Positions 50,017 through 59,071 of a stretch of DNA of 64,000 bases are shown here, piece after piece. Below the pieces are notes generated by a model. That model did no database searches, was not told the DNA's origin, and saw nothing but the letters and a program-made list of their open reading frames with translations. Each line of letters starts with the position of its first letter. The stretch's first letter is position 1. Source of the DNA: Kaistella gelatinilytica (GTDB lineage: Bacteria > Bacteroidota > Bacteroidia > Flavobacteriales > Weeksellaceae); NCBI RefSeq assembly GCF_015679325.1, contig NZ_JADPVI010000001.1, positions 1,364,001-1,428,000 on the forward strand, read 5' to 3'. The position numbers and the translations under genes were made by a program.

Positions 50017-50044
50017 AAAATCCCGATTCCTCGGGATTTTTTTG
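50017..50044 (+). terminator. Terminator of the HU gene
   Basis: Perfect 10-bp arms AAAATCCCGA and TCGGGATTTT with TTCC loop and T run, 23 nt past the stop; also usable by the convergent pdxH transcript. Confidence 0.9.
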
Positions 50045-50071
50045 CGCTATAAATTATTCGAACAGCTTTCT

Positions 50072-50716
50072 TTAAGGAGCCAATCGGGAAATCTTCCAGT
50101 CGAAATCTTCCTGAAGTTCGTATATCATTCGATCATGTAAACGATTTGGGCGACCTTGCCAAAATTCAATTTCATACGGTTTCGCAATATATCCACCCCA
50201 GTTTTCCGGACGTGGAATTTCTTTATCCTGATATTCTATTTCCAGATTTTTCAGTTTTTCTTCTAGAAAATTACGGTCAGGAATAATTTGACTTTGTGGA
50301 GAAACCGCAGCTCCCAGTTGACTTCCTTTTGGTCGGGAATGAAAATAGCCATCGCTCAAATTCTCCGGGATCCTTTCCAGATTGGCTTTGATGATGATTT
50401 GTCTCTCCAGATTAGGCCAGAAAAAATGCAGACAAGCTTTGTGATTATTCTCGATGGCTTTCCCTTTTCTACTCTCGTAATTGGTGTAGAAAATAAAACC
50501 TTCCCACGTGTAAGACTTCAACAAAACCATTCTTGTTCGTGGACAACCATCACTTTCTAAAGTTGAAATTGCCATCGCATTGGCTTCAGAAATATTAGGA
50601 CTTTCCTTTGCATCCGTAAACCAATCCCGAAACTGCTCGATCGGGTTTTCTTTTATTTGATTTTCAAGAAGTTGGGACTTTTCATAAACTTTTCTTTTGT
50701 CGTGCAAGTTTTCCAT
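50072..50716 (-). CDS. pdxH: Pyridoxamine 5'-phosphate oxidase
   Basis: FMN enzyme forming pyridoxal 5'-phosphate (214 aa). Conserved stretches include EQFRDWFTDA, TRMVLLKSYTWEGFIFYTNYESRKG (in two pieces, FMN binding), ERIPENLSDGYFHSRPKGSQLGA, ENWGGYIAKPYEIEFWQGRPNRLHDR (split) and the C-terminal WKISRLAP. Length and ending are canonical. Single gene. PLP made here serves the aminotransferases and cysteine synthase of the same region, though linkage may be chance. Confidence 0.96.
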   Translation of the reverse strand: MENLHDKRKVYEKSQLLENQIKENPIEQFRDWFTDAKESPNISEANAMAISTLESDGCPRTRMVLLKSYTWEGFIFYTNYESRKGKAIENNHKACLHFFWPNLERQIIIKANLERIPENLSDGYFHSRPKGSQLGAAVSPQSQIIPDRNFLEEKLKNLEIEYQDKEIPRPENWGGYIAKPYEIEFWQGRPNRLHDRMIYELQEDFDWKISRLAP

Positions 50717-50769
50717 AAAATTTTTTATTACATTTGAATATAGGTTTTTCTATTTGACCTGCAATTCAG

Positions 50770-51318
50770 ATGAATCATTCATACAAAGGTAAAATTTTAA
50801 TTTCCACTCCGGATATTTCGGGAGATATATTTTCACGCGCAGTTGTCCTGATCGTCGACCATAATGAAAACGGTGCTTTTGGACTTATTCTGAATAAAAA
50901 AAATTCAAGAATGAGCGACAGATTGCTTCATATATTTGGTTTTGCAGTTGAAGTTTACGAAGGTGGTCCGGTAGAAAATGATAAAATTTTCTTCATCAAT
51001 AAAGGGAAAAAAGTCACTGAAAATTTCTCAGAAATAAACAAAGAATTTTATCTCACTGAAGACATCGAAAATGTAGTAACCGGATTAATTGATGAACTCA
51101 TTTCTGTAGATGAAATTAAGGTTTTTTCAGGCTATTCAGGTTGGGGAATTCATCAGCTGGAAGATGAAGTAAAACGAAAAATGTGGACGGTGGTTGATGT
51201 GTATAACTTAGACTATACTTTGCCCAACGATCAAACGCTTTGGAAAAATATCATGCAAAACCTGGGCGGCGAATATTTACTTTGGGCAAACGCACCTGAC
51301 AATATTTCCATGAACTAA
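50770..51318 (+). CDS. YqgE/AlgH family protein
   Basis: A 182-residue UPF0301 protein of unknown biochemical role. Hallmarks are GKILISTPDISGDIFSRAV, LIVDHNENGAFGLILNKK and VYEGGPVENDKIFFI, then FSGYSGWGIHQLEDEV and the closing NLGGEYLLWANAP. It starts 53 nt from the divergent pdxH. AlgH in Pseudomonas was linked to alginate regulation, but the general role is not settled. Confidence 0.9.
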   Translation: MNHSYKGKILISTPDISGDIFSRAVVLIVDHNENGAFGLILNKKNSRMSDRLLHIFGFAVEVYEGGPVENDKIFFINKGKKVTENFSEINKEFYLTEDIENVVTGLIDELISVDEIKVFSGYSGWGIHQLEDEVKRKMWTVVDVYNLDYTLPNDQTLWKNIMQNLGGEYLLWANAPDNISMN

Positions 51319-51416
51319 CTGTACGAACGAACTACAAAACTTTAACAAAACTTTAATATTTCGCCGTATAATTTAAAAAAATTTCAATCGTTATACTCGA
51401 AGAGATTACAATATAA

Positions 51417-51458
51417 AAACCCGCTAAAGGACTTAAAAGGTTGTTTCGCGGGTTTGTC
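51417..51458. terminator. Possible terminator between yqgE-like and class IV aminotransferase genes
   Basis: Arms AAACCCGC and GCGGGTTT enclose 23 nt; the minus side has a fair A/T context. It ends 5 nt from the stop codon of the convergent gene. Confidence 0.55.
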
Positions 51459-51462
51459 AATT

Positions 51463-52269
51463 CTAGGCGAAACTAGCTTTCCATTTTTCGACAATTTCTG
51501 TAAATCGGGTTTTCTCAAACGTTTTATTTCTGATCTTTGTAACCGAGAATAGACCTTTATCATCAGAAATCATCAAAATTTCTTCAGATTTTTGCGACTC
51601 GAAAGCGATCATTTCAGATTCCTGAATTTCAGCCAGATTATTTTTGTGAATGAATGTGACAAAATTTTCCATGAGCGGAGAAATATAAGCACCTTCCGTT
51701 GTCTTAGGAATTTTTATAACATTTCCTTCCAGGAACAAAAGGTTTCCGAAAATACTTCTTGCAATTCTTTTATTAGGATTTAAAAAGATCACATCATCCA
51801 AATCATTTTCCTTCGCATAAATTTCCGCGTAAATATTCTCCGGGCAATGCGTGTGGATCGTACTTAGAAAATTGGTATTTACGTTCACTTCTTTAATGAG
51901 ATCCATTTCACTTTCACCCTGAATCGCCAAAACATCATCTAAATTTTTAACTTCAAAATAAAAAGACACATCCGCTTTTTCCAAAGCATTTTCATCTGCA
52001 TTACGATAAACTAAAAGCTGAATAATTCCATCTGAAATTCCTTCATCAATAATTTTTTCCTTAAAAAGATTCTGAAAAAATTCCAACGTATAAGAAAGCG
52101 GAATATTCATCCGCATTTTGCGCATGGACGCCATGAGGAAAAAATAACATTCCTCTGCCATGATCAATTCAACATTGCGCACGAAAAAAGAAACCTTTAC
52201 CGCATCACCAAAGAGAAATGCACGATTTCTAGCCTGAAAATTTTCTGAAGTTACAATAAGCTGTTCCAA
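51463..52269 (-). CDS. Aminotransferase class IV-like protein, probably catalytically altered
   Basis: A 268-residue relative of branched-chain and D-amino-acid aminotransferases. The start NRAFLFGDAVKVSFFVRN and the later LDDVIFLNPNKRIARSIFGNLLFLEGN align with the family's GD-G-FE and E-..-NIF blocks, but the segment that normally carries the PLP lysine (K-x-x-N-Y) reads STIHTHCPENIYAEI, and the Glu before the N-IF block is Ala-Arg. I therefore doubt standard transaminase activity. It lies 73 nt downstream of the START-like gene on the same strand and may be its partner. Confidence 0.7.
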   Translation of the reverse strand: MEQLIVTSENFQARNRAFLFGDAVKVSFFVRNVELIMAEECYFFLMASMRKMRMNIPLSYTLEFFQNLFKEKIIDEGISDGIIQLLVYRNADENALEKADVSFYFEVKNLDDVLAIQGESEMDLIKEVNVNTNFLSTIHTHCPENIYAEIYAKENDLDDVIFLNPNKRIARSIFGNLLFLEGNVIKIPKTTEGAYISPLMENFVTFIHKNNLAEIQESEMIAFESQKSEEILMISDDKGLFSVTKIRNKTFEKTRFTEIVEKWKASFA

Positions 52270-52342
52270 AATAATTCTGAATTTAGTATAAAAAAATAAT
52301 GAACGAGAAAATCGTTCATCATGTTATTTCGTTAAAAAAATT

Positions 52343-52729
52343 TTATGTTGCCCCTAATTTAAGTCTTAGGTTTTCGATCAAATTCTCCCAGTACAACTGG
52401 TTTTCTACCTCATCACCCGGATCGCAAAAATCCGTAATGATCAGCGCCAGATCATCGGTAATATCATCAATTACGATCGTCATTTCAAAATAGTTTTTGC
52501 TGCCTTCATCCTCTTCCCAACGGTAACGGACAAAACTTTCCGGCTTGTAACGAATAAGCGTCGCTTTTTCACCAGGACCACCGTTCCAGGTGAAGTAGAA
52601 ATCGTCTCCTTTTTCTATTACGTCATCGGCAAACCACTCAGAAAGTCCTTCTGCACTTGCCATATATTCATATAAAATCTCCGACTGACAGTGCATTGGA
52701 AATTCGTATTGCACTTTCGTTTTCGCCAT
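52343..52729 (-). CDS. START-like domain protein
   Basis: A 128-residue SRPBCC/START-type fold: beta start VQYEFPMHCQSEILYEYMA, Trp-rich middle EGLSEWFADDV, FYFTWNGGPGEKATLIRY, and a C-terminal helix ENQLYWENLIENLRLKLG, like AHSA1-family proteins. Ligand unknown. Unlike the other genes in the window it has a perfect AGGAGG four nt before the ATG. It precedes the class IV aminotransferase-like gene. Confidence 0.82.
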   Translation of the reverse strand: MAKTKVQYEFPMHCQSEILYEYMASAEGLSEWFADDVIEKGDDFYFTWNGGPGEKATLIRYKPESFVRYRWEEDEGSKNYFEMTIVIDDITDDLALIITDFCDPGDEVENQLYWENLIENLRLKLGAT

Positions 52730-52733
52730 AAAG

Positions 52734-52739
52734 CCTCCT
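52734..52739 (-). promoter_or_regulatory. AGGAGG ribosome-binding site of the START-like gene
   Basis: A full Shine-Dalgarno core 4 nt upstream of the ATG at 52729, rare in Bacteroidota, where such sites are seldom used. Confidence 0.6.
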
Positions 52740-52970
52740 ATTTTTAATGTGTCGCAATATATAAATTAAATTCTGATTTACGCAACATATTTTTTCTGAA
52801 AAACAAAATTCTGAGGAGCAACAAATTGGGACTTTCTGCAAAAACTCCACGCGCTGTCCACTGTATCCCCGATTACGAAGATTTCGCAATATGAGGCATG
52901 ATATTTATCATCGGGGGATGCCGTTCCCATCCCGGCTAAAATTAAGGGAATTTTGTTTTCCGAAGGATTT

Positions 52971-54146
52971 TTAAGACTCGTTTAAAACTTCCAGAATAAT
53001 TGCACAACCTTCTCTTATTTCTTCCAAAGATAAAGTCAGTGGTGGCGAAATTCTTAAATATTCGTTCCGGTACAGTTGCCAGAAAACAACCAAACCTTTT
53101 TCCATGCAGCGTTTTGCAACGTCTAAAGTAAATTCTGGCGAACCAAGATTTACCGCCAACATCAAACCTTTGCCGTTGATGTTTTTGATTTTCGGATGAA
53201 CGAGTAATTCCCGGAATAGCTTTTCTTTCTCATCGATTTCATTCATCAAACCGCTTTCTAAAACTTCTTTTAAAGTCGCATAACTTGCTGCTGCAATCAA
53301 AGGATTACCACCAAAAGTGGTGATGTGACCTAGTTTGGGAGAATGTGATAAAGAGTGCATTATTTTCTCACAACTCATAAAAGCTCCGACCGGAACGCCG
53401 CCTCCCATTCCTTTTCCCATGACCATAATATCGGGAACGATTCCAAAATGTTCGAAAGCAAATAACTTTCCTGTTCTCCCAAATCCGGGCTGAATTTCAT
53501 CTAAGATCAATAGCGCGCCAACTTCTTCGCATCGCCCTTTCAGTTTTTTCAGATAATCATCATTAGGAACTAAAAATCCTGCTGCACCCTGAATGGTTTC
53601 GAGAAGAACACAAGCTGTTTTCTCCGTAATTTTTTCTAAATCTTTTTCCTCATTAAAATGAATAAAACTGACCATCGGCAACAACGGACGAAATTCACGT
53701 TTGTGATATTCATTCCCGGAAACGGACAAAGCACCGTGGGTATTTCCGTGGTAAGAATTGTGGAAGGAGATTATTTCTTCTCTTCCGGTATATCTTTTTG
53801 CCAACTTCAGAGCGCCGTCGATAGCTTCTGCCCCAGAATTTACGAGATAGGTAACTTCTAAAGGTTCGGGTGTAGAATCTGCCAAAAGCTTGCACAATTT
53901 CACAGGCATTTCCTGAGCGTATTCGCCGTAAACCATGACGTGCAGATATTTTTCTGCCTGCGTTTTGATCGCGTTAACGATTTTCGGGTGAGAATGTCCG
54001 AGCGTATTTGCAGAAACTCCGGCCACAAAATCGAGATATTTCTTACCGTCTTTTCCATAGATGTAACTTCCCACCGCTTTTTCTACTTCGAAACCTGCGG
54101 CAAATTGCGTTGTTTGTGCTTGATATTTAAAGAAATCGTGTTGCAT
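52971..54146 (-). CDS. Class III aminotransferase (acetylornithine/ornithine-type)
   Basis: PLP enzyme of 391 residues. Motifs in order: GSYIYGKDGKKYLDFVAGV, YLVNSGAEAIDGALKLAKRYTG (split), SFHNSYHGNTHGALSVSG, LILDEIQPGFGRTGKLFAFEH (split), then the PLP lysine in MVMGKGMGGGVPVGAF and HITTFGGNPLIAAA. This is the acetylornithine/ornithine/4-aminobutyrate group; the substrate is not settled, as no arginine gene is adjacent. A -7-like TACTTTTG lies at 54169-54176 on the minus strand. Confidence 0.9.
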   Translation of the reverse strand: MQHDFFKYQAQTTQFAAGFEVEKAVGSYIYGKDGKKYLDFVAGVSANTLGHSHPKIVNAIKTQAEKYLHVMVYGEYAQEMPVKLCKLLADSTPEPLEVTYLVNSGAEAIDGALKLAKRYTGREEIISFHNSYHGNTHGALSVSGNEYHKREFRPLLPMVSFIHFNEEKDLEKITEKTACVLLETIQGAAGFLVPNDDYLKKLKGRCEEVGALLILDEIQPGFGRTGKLFAFEHFGIVPDIMVMGKGMGGGVPVGAFMSCEKIMHSLSHSPKLGHITTFGGNPLIAAASYATLKEVLESGLMNEIDEKEKLFRELLVHPKIKNINGKGLMLAVNLGSPEFTLDVAKRCMEKGLVVFWQLYRNEYLRISPPLTLSLEEIREGCAIILEVLNES

Positions 54147-54153
54147 GTTAAAA

Positions 54154-56646
54154 TTAATTTCTGTTTTGCAAAAGTATCCACATTTGTTTGATAACTGGCA
54201 TTCCGGTTCGGGGGTTATTCCAAATAATTACTGCCCAGTAAGTATCAGTTGGTAAAGATTTTTTGGAATTGTCCTTTCCGGACCACTGGTAATTGGTAAT
54301 GGGTTGATCGGGCTCGAAAACCTTTTTACCATATCTGTCAAAAATCTGCAGCTGCGTGATATTATAACTTTGTAATTTTGAAAAATCCCAGTAATCATTA
54401 ATTCCATCGCCGTTTGGGGAAAAGAAATTCGGCAGATCGATGCTGTTCGACAATGATAATAGAATTATTTCTTTCACAATAAAGCATCCCGAAGATGCTG
54501 AAATTTTCAAATATACTTTTCCGAGCGTTGTCTGAAAAGAGCTGGGTGAAAAAATAATTTTAGTTAAAGCACTATCTTCATAAAAATCATACTGATTATT
54601 ATCCAGATTGATAATTACTTTGGTGAGGTCATAAGTGGCAGTTCCATTACTTTCAACAACCGGATATATTTCATTAATTATTTCTGCGGTGGGTTTCAGA
54701 TTAACGAATACGGTAGCTTTGACCGTTTCACACAATCCGTTTGTAGCATTACAAATTCTGTAAACAAAACGGTCATTCCCCGAAATCCCCTCATTCGGAG
54801 TATATTTCAAAGAAAAATTATTGATGGTCACAACTCCATTGAAAGGCTGACTAAGAATTTCTAACCTGGCAATTGCAGTATTTTGGTTGGGCGCCGAAAA
54901 AGATGGTGTGATTTCCAAAGTATCGCAAATAGCACCGAAATCTTTCTCAATAACAGTGTAGGGACAATTGACGACAGCAATACTGTTTGTAGTGTATTTT
55001 AATCCTGAGTAAGTTAAAACACAAGTGTAATTTCCTGGTTGCACAGGTACAAAAGTTCCGCTGTTCGCGCCGGGAATATCTACGCCATTTAATTGCCACT
55101 GAATAAGATCAAAATCGATATTATTAAGAGACAACAACATGCCTTCTTCTATACAATTTCCATTAACGGTAATGACCGGATCGTTGCTGTAACTTACGAC
55201 ACTTCCGGCATAACCGGAATATTCCACCCCTTCTATCTTGTTAATTCCTCCGACAAAATCGATGTTTAAACTTTTATCAGATTCAATGACTACATTTCCT
55301 TTTAAATTTTGTACCGTATTATATTTCCACCCTGGTTTACCGGTAATATCTGTTCCGCCGGAAACTGCAATCCCATTAACCTTTATATTGGCGTTTTTCT
55401 CTGATTTAATGGAGATTTTACTTCTCATATCAATGGTTCCCAACTTATCAACACTGGACAGCACGACCGTTTTTAGCTGATAATCTTTATCTAATGGATA
55501 AGATAAAAGCATTGCACTTGAACTGCCGACTCTCGGCACATAACCTCTTGGATCTTTGGGCTTGTCGTGAAAAGTAGCGAGAAGTTGATAACAGTAAATA
55601 GGTTTATCGGATCTGATGAGCATCGCAGAAGTTGGTATTTTTCTACCCTCCTCATTGGTAAAGTCTGGTTCATTACCACTAAGATATTTGTTATCCTGAT
55701 AAGGACCAATATAATGCTGACCTCTTTTCAAAGTTTGAAAGGGAGCATTTTCATTATTAAAAAATAGCTTTGTGTTGTCTTCTGTGGCAACGATCAGTGA
55801 TTTTTCCATGTAAAAATTACCGGCTGACATTCCATTTATTAATAAATATTCTTTCCCAATCCTATTTACGGGAAGATTTTGATCGATATTCAGACTGCCT
55901 CTGATATCCAATCCTGCATCCTGACTCAAAAAATTACCATTGGAAACAACAATTGGTTTATCAGAAGTCACTGTAGCACCGATGAGATTAGGGTCATAAA
56001 AATCATTAAAGCCATCGATTGGTGCATAATTATCTCTTTTCAATGCGGCTACAATATAGGATTGATTTTTATTGAGCGTGATGTTAATTTCATCCTGTTT
56101 TGAACCATCAGTAAAAACGAGACCTTTGCTGTAATTCTTTATTTTGATATGAGTGTCATCAGCATAAGCCATAAAACTTGCCTGATAATTAAAGCTGTAC
56201 GTGCTGTTATCATAGATGATATTTTGATCATTTACAATGAAAAAAGATTTCCCTAAGGCTGTTTTACCTTTAGAAGAAATGATTTCTGTATTGGTGCCGT
56301 AAAATTTCAGATGAGCATAAAAACTATTTTCGCCAACCAGATGCAAACCTGCATTGAGATTTGTCATCGTATCTGCTATATTGTCAGCAAAAACAGCACC
56401 TATATTGTTTCCTAAGTTGTATTCTGCAGGATTATTTTTACTCAGGATAACCGTTCCAATAACCTGATCGGCATTATAAATAAATACTTTAAATGGGGTA
56501 ATTTTATCAGTGGATAGGGAAACGACAGCGTTGCTGATATCACCCCCTGTTTTGTAAACCGGCGGAAACCAATGTTCTAGATCTAATTGGGCTTTTAAGT
56601 GATTTTGTATGAATAAAAAAATTATTATTAAAAATATTTTTTTCAT
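54154..56646 (-). CDS. T9SS type B-sorted surface protein with IgGFc-binding-like N-terminal domain
   Basis: An 830-residue secreted protein. Signal peptide (residues 1-19, ending LKA); HWFPPVYKTGG then a long beta region with repeated TSDKPIVVSNG, ATEDNTKLFFNN and RSDKPIYCYQLLATF, the pattern of the IgGFc-binding N-terminal domain; an Ig-like domain around LIQWQLNGVDIPGANSG; a cadherin-like domain (FNGVVTINNFSLKYTPNEGISG); and a C-terminal CHU_C/type B sorting domain with FFSPNGDGINDYW, IFDRYGKKVFE and LPTDTYWAVI (about 745-830). Type B cargo is exported by the T9SS, often as surface filaments or adhesins. It ends the unit before the class III aminotransferase. Confidence 0.88.
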   Translation of the reverse strand: MKKIFLIIIFLFIQNHLKAQLDLEHWFPPVYKTGGDISNAVVSLSTDKITPFKVFIYNADQVIGTVILSKNNPAEYNLGNNIGAVFADNIADTMTNLNAGLHLVGENSFYAHLKFYGTNTEIISSKGKTALGKSFFIVNDQNIIYDNSTYSFNYQASFMAYADDTHIKIKNYSKGLVFTDGSKQDEINITLNKNQSYIVAALKRDNYAPIDGFNDFYDPNLIGATVTSDKPIVVSNGNFLSQDAGLDIRGSLNIDQNLPVNRIGKEYLLINGMSAGNFYMEKSLIVATEDNTKLFFNNENAPFQTLKRGQHYIGPYQDNKYLSGNEPDFTNEEGRKIPTSAMLIRSDKPIYCYQLLATFHDKPKDPRGYVPRVGSSSAMLLSYPLDKDYQLKTVVLSSVDKLGTIDMRSKISIKSEKNANIKVNGIAVSGGTDITGKPGWKYNTVQNLKGNVVIESDKSLNIDFVGGINKIEGVEYSGYAGSVVSYSNDPVITVNGNCIEEGMLLSLNNIDFDLIQWQLNGVDIPGANSGTFVPVQPGNYTCVLTYSGLKYTTNSIAVVNCPYTVIEKDFGAICDTLEITPSFSAPNQNTAIARLEILSQPFNGVVTINNFSLKYTPNEGISGNDRFVYRICNATNGLCETVKATVFVNLKPTAEIINEIYPVVESNGTATYDLTKVIINLDNNQYDFYEDSALTKIIFSPSSFQTTLGKVYLKISASSGCFIVKEIILLSLSNSIDLPNFFSPNGDGINDYWDFSKLQSYNITQLQIFDRYGKKVFEPDQPITNYQWSGKDNSKKSLPTDTYWAVIIWNNPRTGMPVIKQMWILLQNRN

Positions 56647-56788
56647 ATAAATTTATTTACAACTCAATAATTTGATATTATTTTTAATATGAAAAATTAT
56701 ACTTTTTAATAATTAGTCAGGAACCGTTTTAAATATGATCGCGCTTTTGTAAACCTTTACAAATCGACATCAAAATCTTGTGAGAAAA

Positions 56789-58528
56789 TTACTTACGGAC
56801 TCGCTTCGGTTTCTTCGCTTCCTCTTTTGCTTTGGCGTCGTCGATCGTTTTCCGGGCAGCATCAAAGAGCGTATCGTCTGATTCATATTTTACTTCTTGA
56901 TACGCTGGAGAATCCAGGAAAATATCCTGCCATTTTCGAAGTCTGTCTTTAGTATTCCAGTTAAAATCAGGGAAAAATCTTTTCTCGCGCGCAATTTGAC
57001 TCATCGGATAAATATCTGTATTTGCACCGATGTTGCAGGAAATGACCTGAACTTTTCGATCTTCAAAAAGCGCTTCGATGGTTCCACACGTTGATAAAGC
57101 AACACCGATGCGCTCTACTTCTTTCGTCTTTTCGTTCGGCTCATCTGCATAAGTAATTGCCTGTGCATTTCCGATTACTTTTGCGAGATTCACTTCATTA
57201 TTCTTGTAGTAAACAGTCATCAATTTACCTTTGACCTGATTGAATTCATCTTTTTTATTGAGAGAATCTGCTTTGGTTATAGCAAAGGCGTTTCCGATCA
57301 CTCTCAAGGAATCAATAAATTCATTTTGAGTATCGAAATAGGCTTCTATTTTATCACCCGTAACTTGTTTCTCTCCACTCCAGGCGATCGGTTTTCCGAA
57401 AAGATTCATGATTCCGTCGGTTTCATTAAAACTTAAAGAATCTGCTCTAACCTGAATATTTGATTTGAACATTCTGGATTTTTTATAAGCTCGCAGAAAA
57501 CTTTTTTTCTTTAACGGATCTTGAGTGTCGATATTTTGATACGCCAAAATTCTTTCTGCGGAAAAATACATTGAATCTTTCTCTAAAATTTTTACTGCAT
57601 AAGGTTTATCAGTCATCATGGCAGAATCTTTTTTCTCAAAGATCTCACCGTACCCTCCTTTCATATAGCGCTTTTCCTCAGGATCACGTAGCGTTACATT
57701 CCCTTTTCCTGTTCCAAATCCGGTAATTTGATTGAAGTATAGATCATCGCCGGTTAAAATTTTACCGTTATAATTAATGCGGGAATTCTTCTTCAGATAT
57801 ACTTCTTTGGAATTCATATTATAGGTTCCTTTTTCAGTATAGATCTGATTGGCGCTATTTTTTTTATTAATGATGGTTGTCGGACCGTTGAAAGTTGCCG
57901 TATTGGTATTTTGGTTCTGAATGATATTCACGCCTTCTACGGTATATTCAGCATTATCAATTTTTACGTTTCCTGTAAAATCGATCAGACGACTTGTTAA
58001 ATCATAATTTGCCGATTTGGTGTACATCACATTTCCATCTTTGGAAATAGTTCCGCCGGTATTGAAATAAGCATTATTTGAAAGGCGGTCGTAGTAAAGT
58101 ATTTCAGTTTTGATGGTTTGTCCGGGATCAGTAAGAACTACGTTTTTGCGCGCAATACCTTTTTGTGTATTTCCGTCGTATTCCATTTCACCGGATGTAA
58201 TAACTGAACCATCCGGGTTTCTAAGCGTTACGTTTCCAATGGCTTTCACAAAATTTTGCTCCTGATAGAGAATTACAATATCGGCAGTTAAAACAGAACC
58301 TTGATGATCAAACTGGACATTGCCTTCAAAAAAAGGATTTCCCTCATATCTTAAAGGGTCTCTTCCAAATTTATCAGAATGGGTATGATGAACTTTTTCG
58401 GCCGTAGCCTGCTGCGTTTTTGACTGATTAAAGAATGCATCTTTGACTACAGGAACTTTGGGTTCTGTAGGAATTTGCGCAAAAATAGTGGCACTGATGA
58501 AGAGAAAAAAAACGAAAAGATATTTCAT
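56789..58528 (-). CDS. OstA/LptA-like periplasmic protein
   Basis: A 579-residue exported protein (signal peptide ending IFAQ) built of OstA repeats: GNVQFDHQGSVLTADIVILY, GNVTLRNPDGSVITSGEMEYDG, GNVKIDNAEYTVEGVN and GNVTLRDPEEKRYMKGGYGE, each with a GNV turn and a beta hairpin. LptA-type OstA domains bridge LPS across the periplasm; this longer form fits the OstA-like proteins of Bacteroidota. The C-terminus is basic (KPKRVRK). Its ATG overlaps the Fur stop by 1 nt. Confidence 0.88.
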   Translation of the reverse strand: MKYLFVFFLFISATIFAQIPTEPKVPVVKDAFFNQSKTQQATAEKVHHTHSDKFGRDPLRYEGNPFFEGNVQFDHQGSVLTADIVILYQEQNFVKAIGNVTLRNPDGSVITSGEMEYDGNTQKGIARKNVVLTDPGQTIKTEILYYDRLSNNAYFNTGGTISKDGNVMYTKSANYDLTSRLIDFTGNVKIDNAEYTVEGVNIIQNQNTNTATFNGPTTIINKKNSANQIYTEKGTYNMNSKEVYLKKNSRINYNGKILTGDDLYFNQITGFGTGKGNVTLRDPEEKRYMKGGYGEIFEKKDSAMMTDKPYAVKILEKDSMYFSAERILAYQNIDTQDPLKKKSFLRAYKKSRMFKSNIQVRADSLSFNETDGIMNLFGKPIAWSGEKQVTGDKIEAYFDTQNEFIDSLRVIGNAFAITKADSLNKKDEFNQVKGKLMTVYYKNNEVNLAKVIGNAQAITYADEPNEKTKEVERIGVALSTCGTIEALFEDRKVQVISCNIGANTDIYPMSQIAREKRFFPDFNWNTKDRLRKWQDIFLDSPAYQEVKYESDDTLFDAARKTIDDAKAKEEAKKPKRVRK

Positions 58529-59001
58529 TAATTCTTTTTGGTTCCGTAAAAATAGAGTGAGTGTGAAGCAATATCTACACCAAAAGTACTTTCGATCGCA
58601 TCCTTAATTCCCTGAATTCTGGGGTCACAAAACTCTATGATCTCTTCGATTTCTTTGTCAGAACCTTTTTTATAGATGACCAAATGATCATGCTGTTTAT
58701 CGAAATAGGATTTTTCGTAGGACGAAGATGTCAGTGTTTTCTCCCCAAACTGATGCTTTCTGATCAATCCTGCATCCAGAAAAATTTCGATGGTGTTATA
58801 AATGGTCGCCTTCGAAACATGATATTTCTTCTGCATCATCAAAAGATAGAGATCATCTACGTTGAAATGATGTTCCATCGAATAAATTTCTTCTAAAATC
58901 GTGTATCGTTCAGGAGTGTTTCTAAAACCTTTATCCATCAGATATTGTCTAAGAACGTCCTTAATTGTTGTGATATTTAGCTCTCTATGATTGGCTTCCA
59001 T
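58528..59001 (-). CDS. Fur family transcriptional regulator
   Basis: Metal- or peroxide-responsive repressor of 157 residues. The winged helix region reads NTPERYTILEEIYSMEHHFNVDDLYLLM (split) and VSKATIYNTIEIFLDAGLIRK, followed by the sensing part YFDKQHDHLVIYKKGS and EEIIEFCDPRIQGI. The two CxxC structural-zinc motifs of classical Fur are absent; only one Cys is visible. The stop overlaps the ostA-like start (TAATG), so both are co-translated. A TAAATTTG box lies at 59018-59025. Confidence 0.9.
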   Translation of the reverse strand: MEANHRELNITTIKDVLRQYLMDKGFRNTPERYTILEEIYSMEHHFNVDDLYLLMMQKKYHVSKATIYNTIEIFLDAGLIRKHQFGEKTLTSSSYEKSYFDKQHDHLVIYKKGSDKEIEEIIEFCDPRIQGIKDAIESTFGVDIASHSLYFYGTKKN

Positions 59002-59017
59002 TAAAAATTATTAGGTA

Positions 59018-59025
59018 CAAATTTA
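59018..59025 (-). promoter_or_regulatory. -7 box (TAAATTTG) of the fur-ostA unit
   Basis: Exact TAnnTTTG match on the minus strand, 17 nt upstream of the fur ATG. No clear -33 element. Confidence 0.5.
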
Positions 59026-59071
59026 TCGAATTTTAAATTAATGCCTTTTGCACCATTAAATTAGAATTCTC

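Noticed and set aside
52730..52970. Possible riboswitch or small gene upstream of the START-like gene
   Set aside because: Only short frames and no convincing conserved fold; GGGGGATGCC and similar GC-rich patches are not enough to support a claim.
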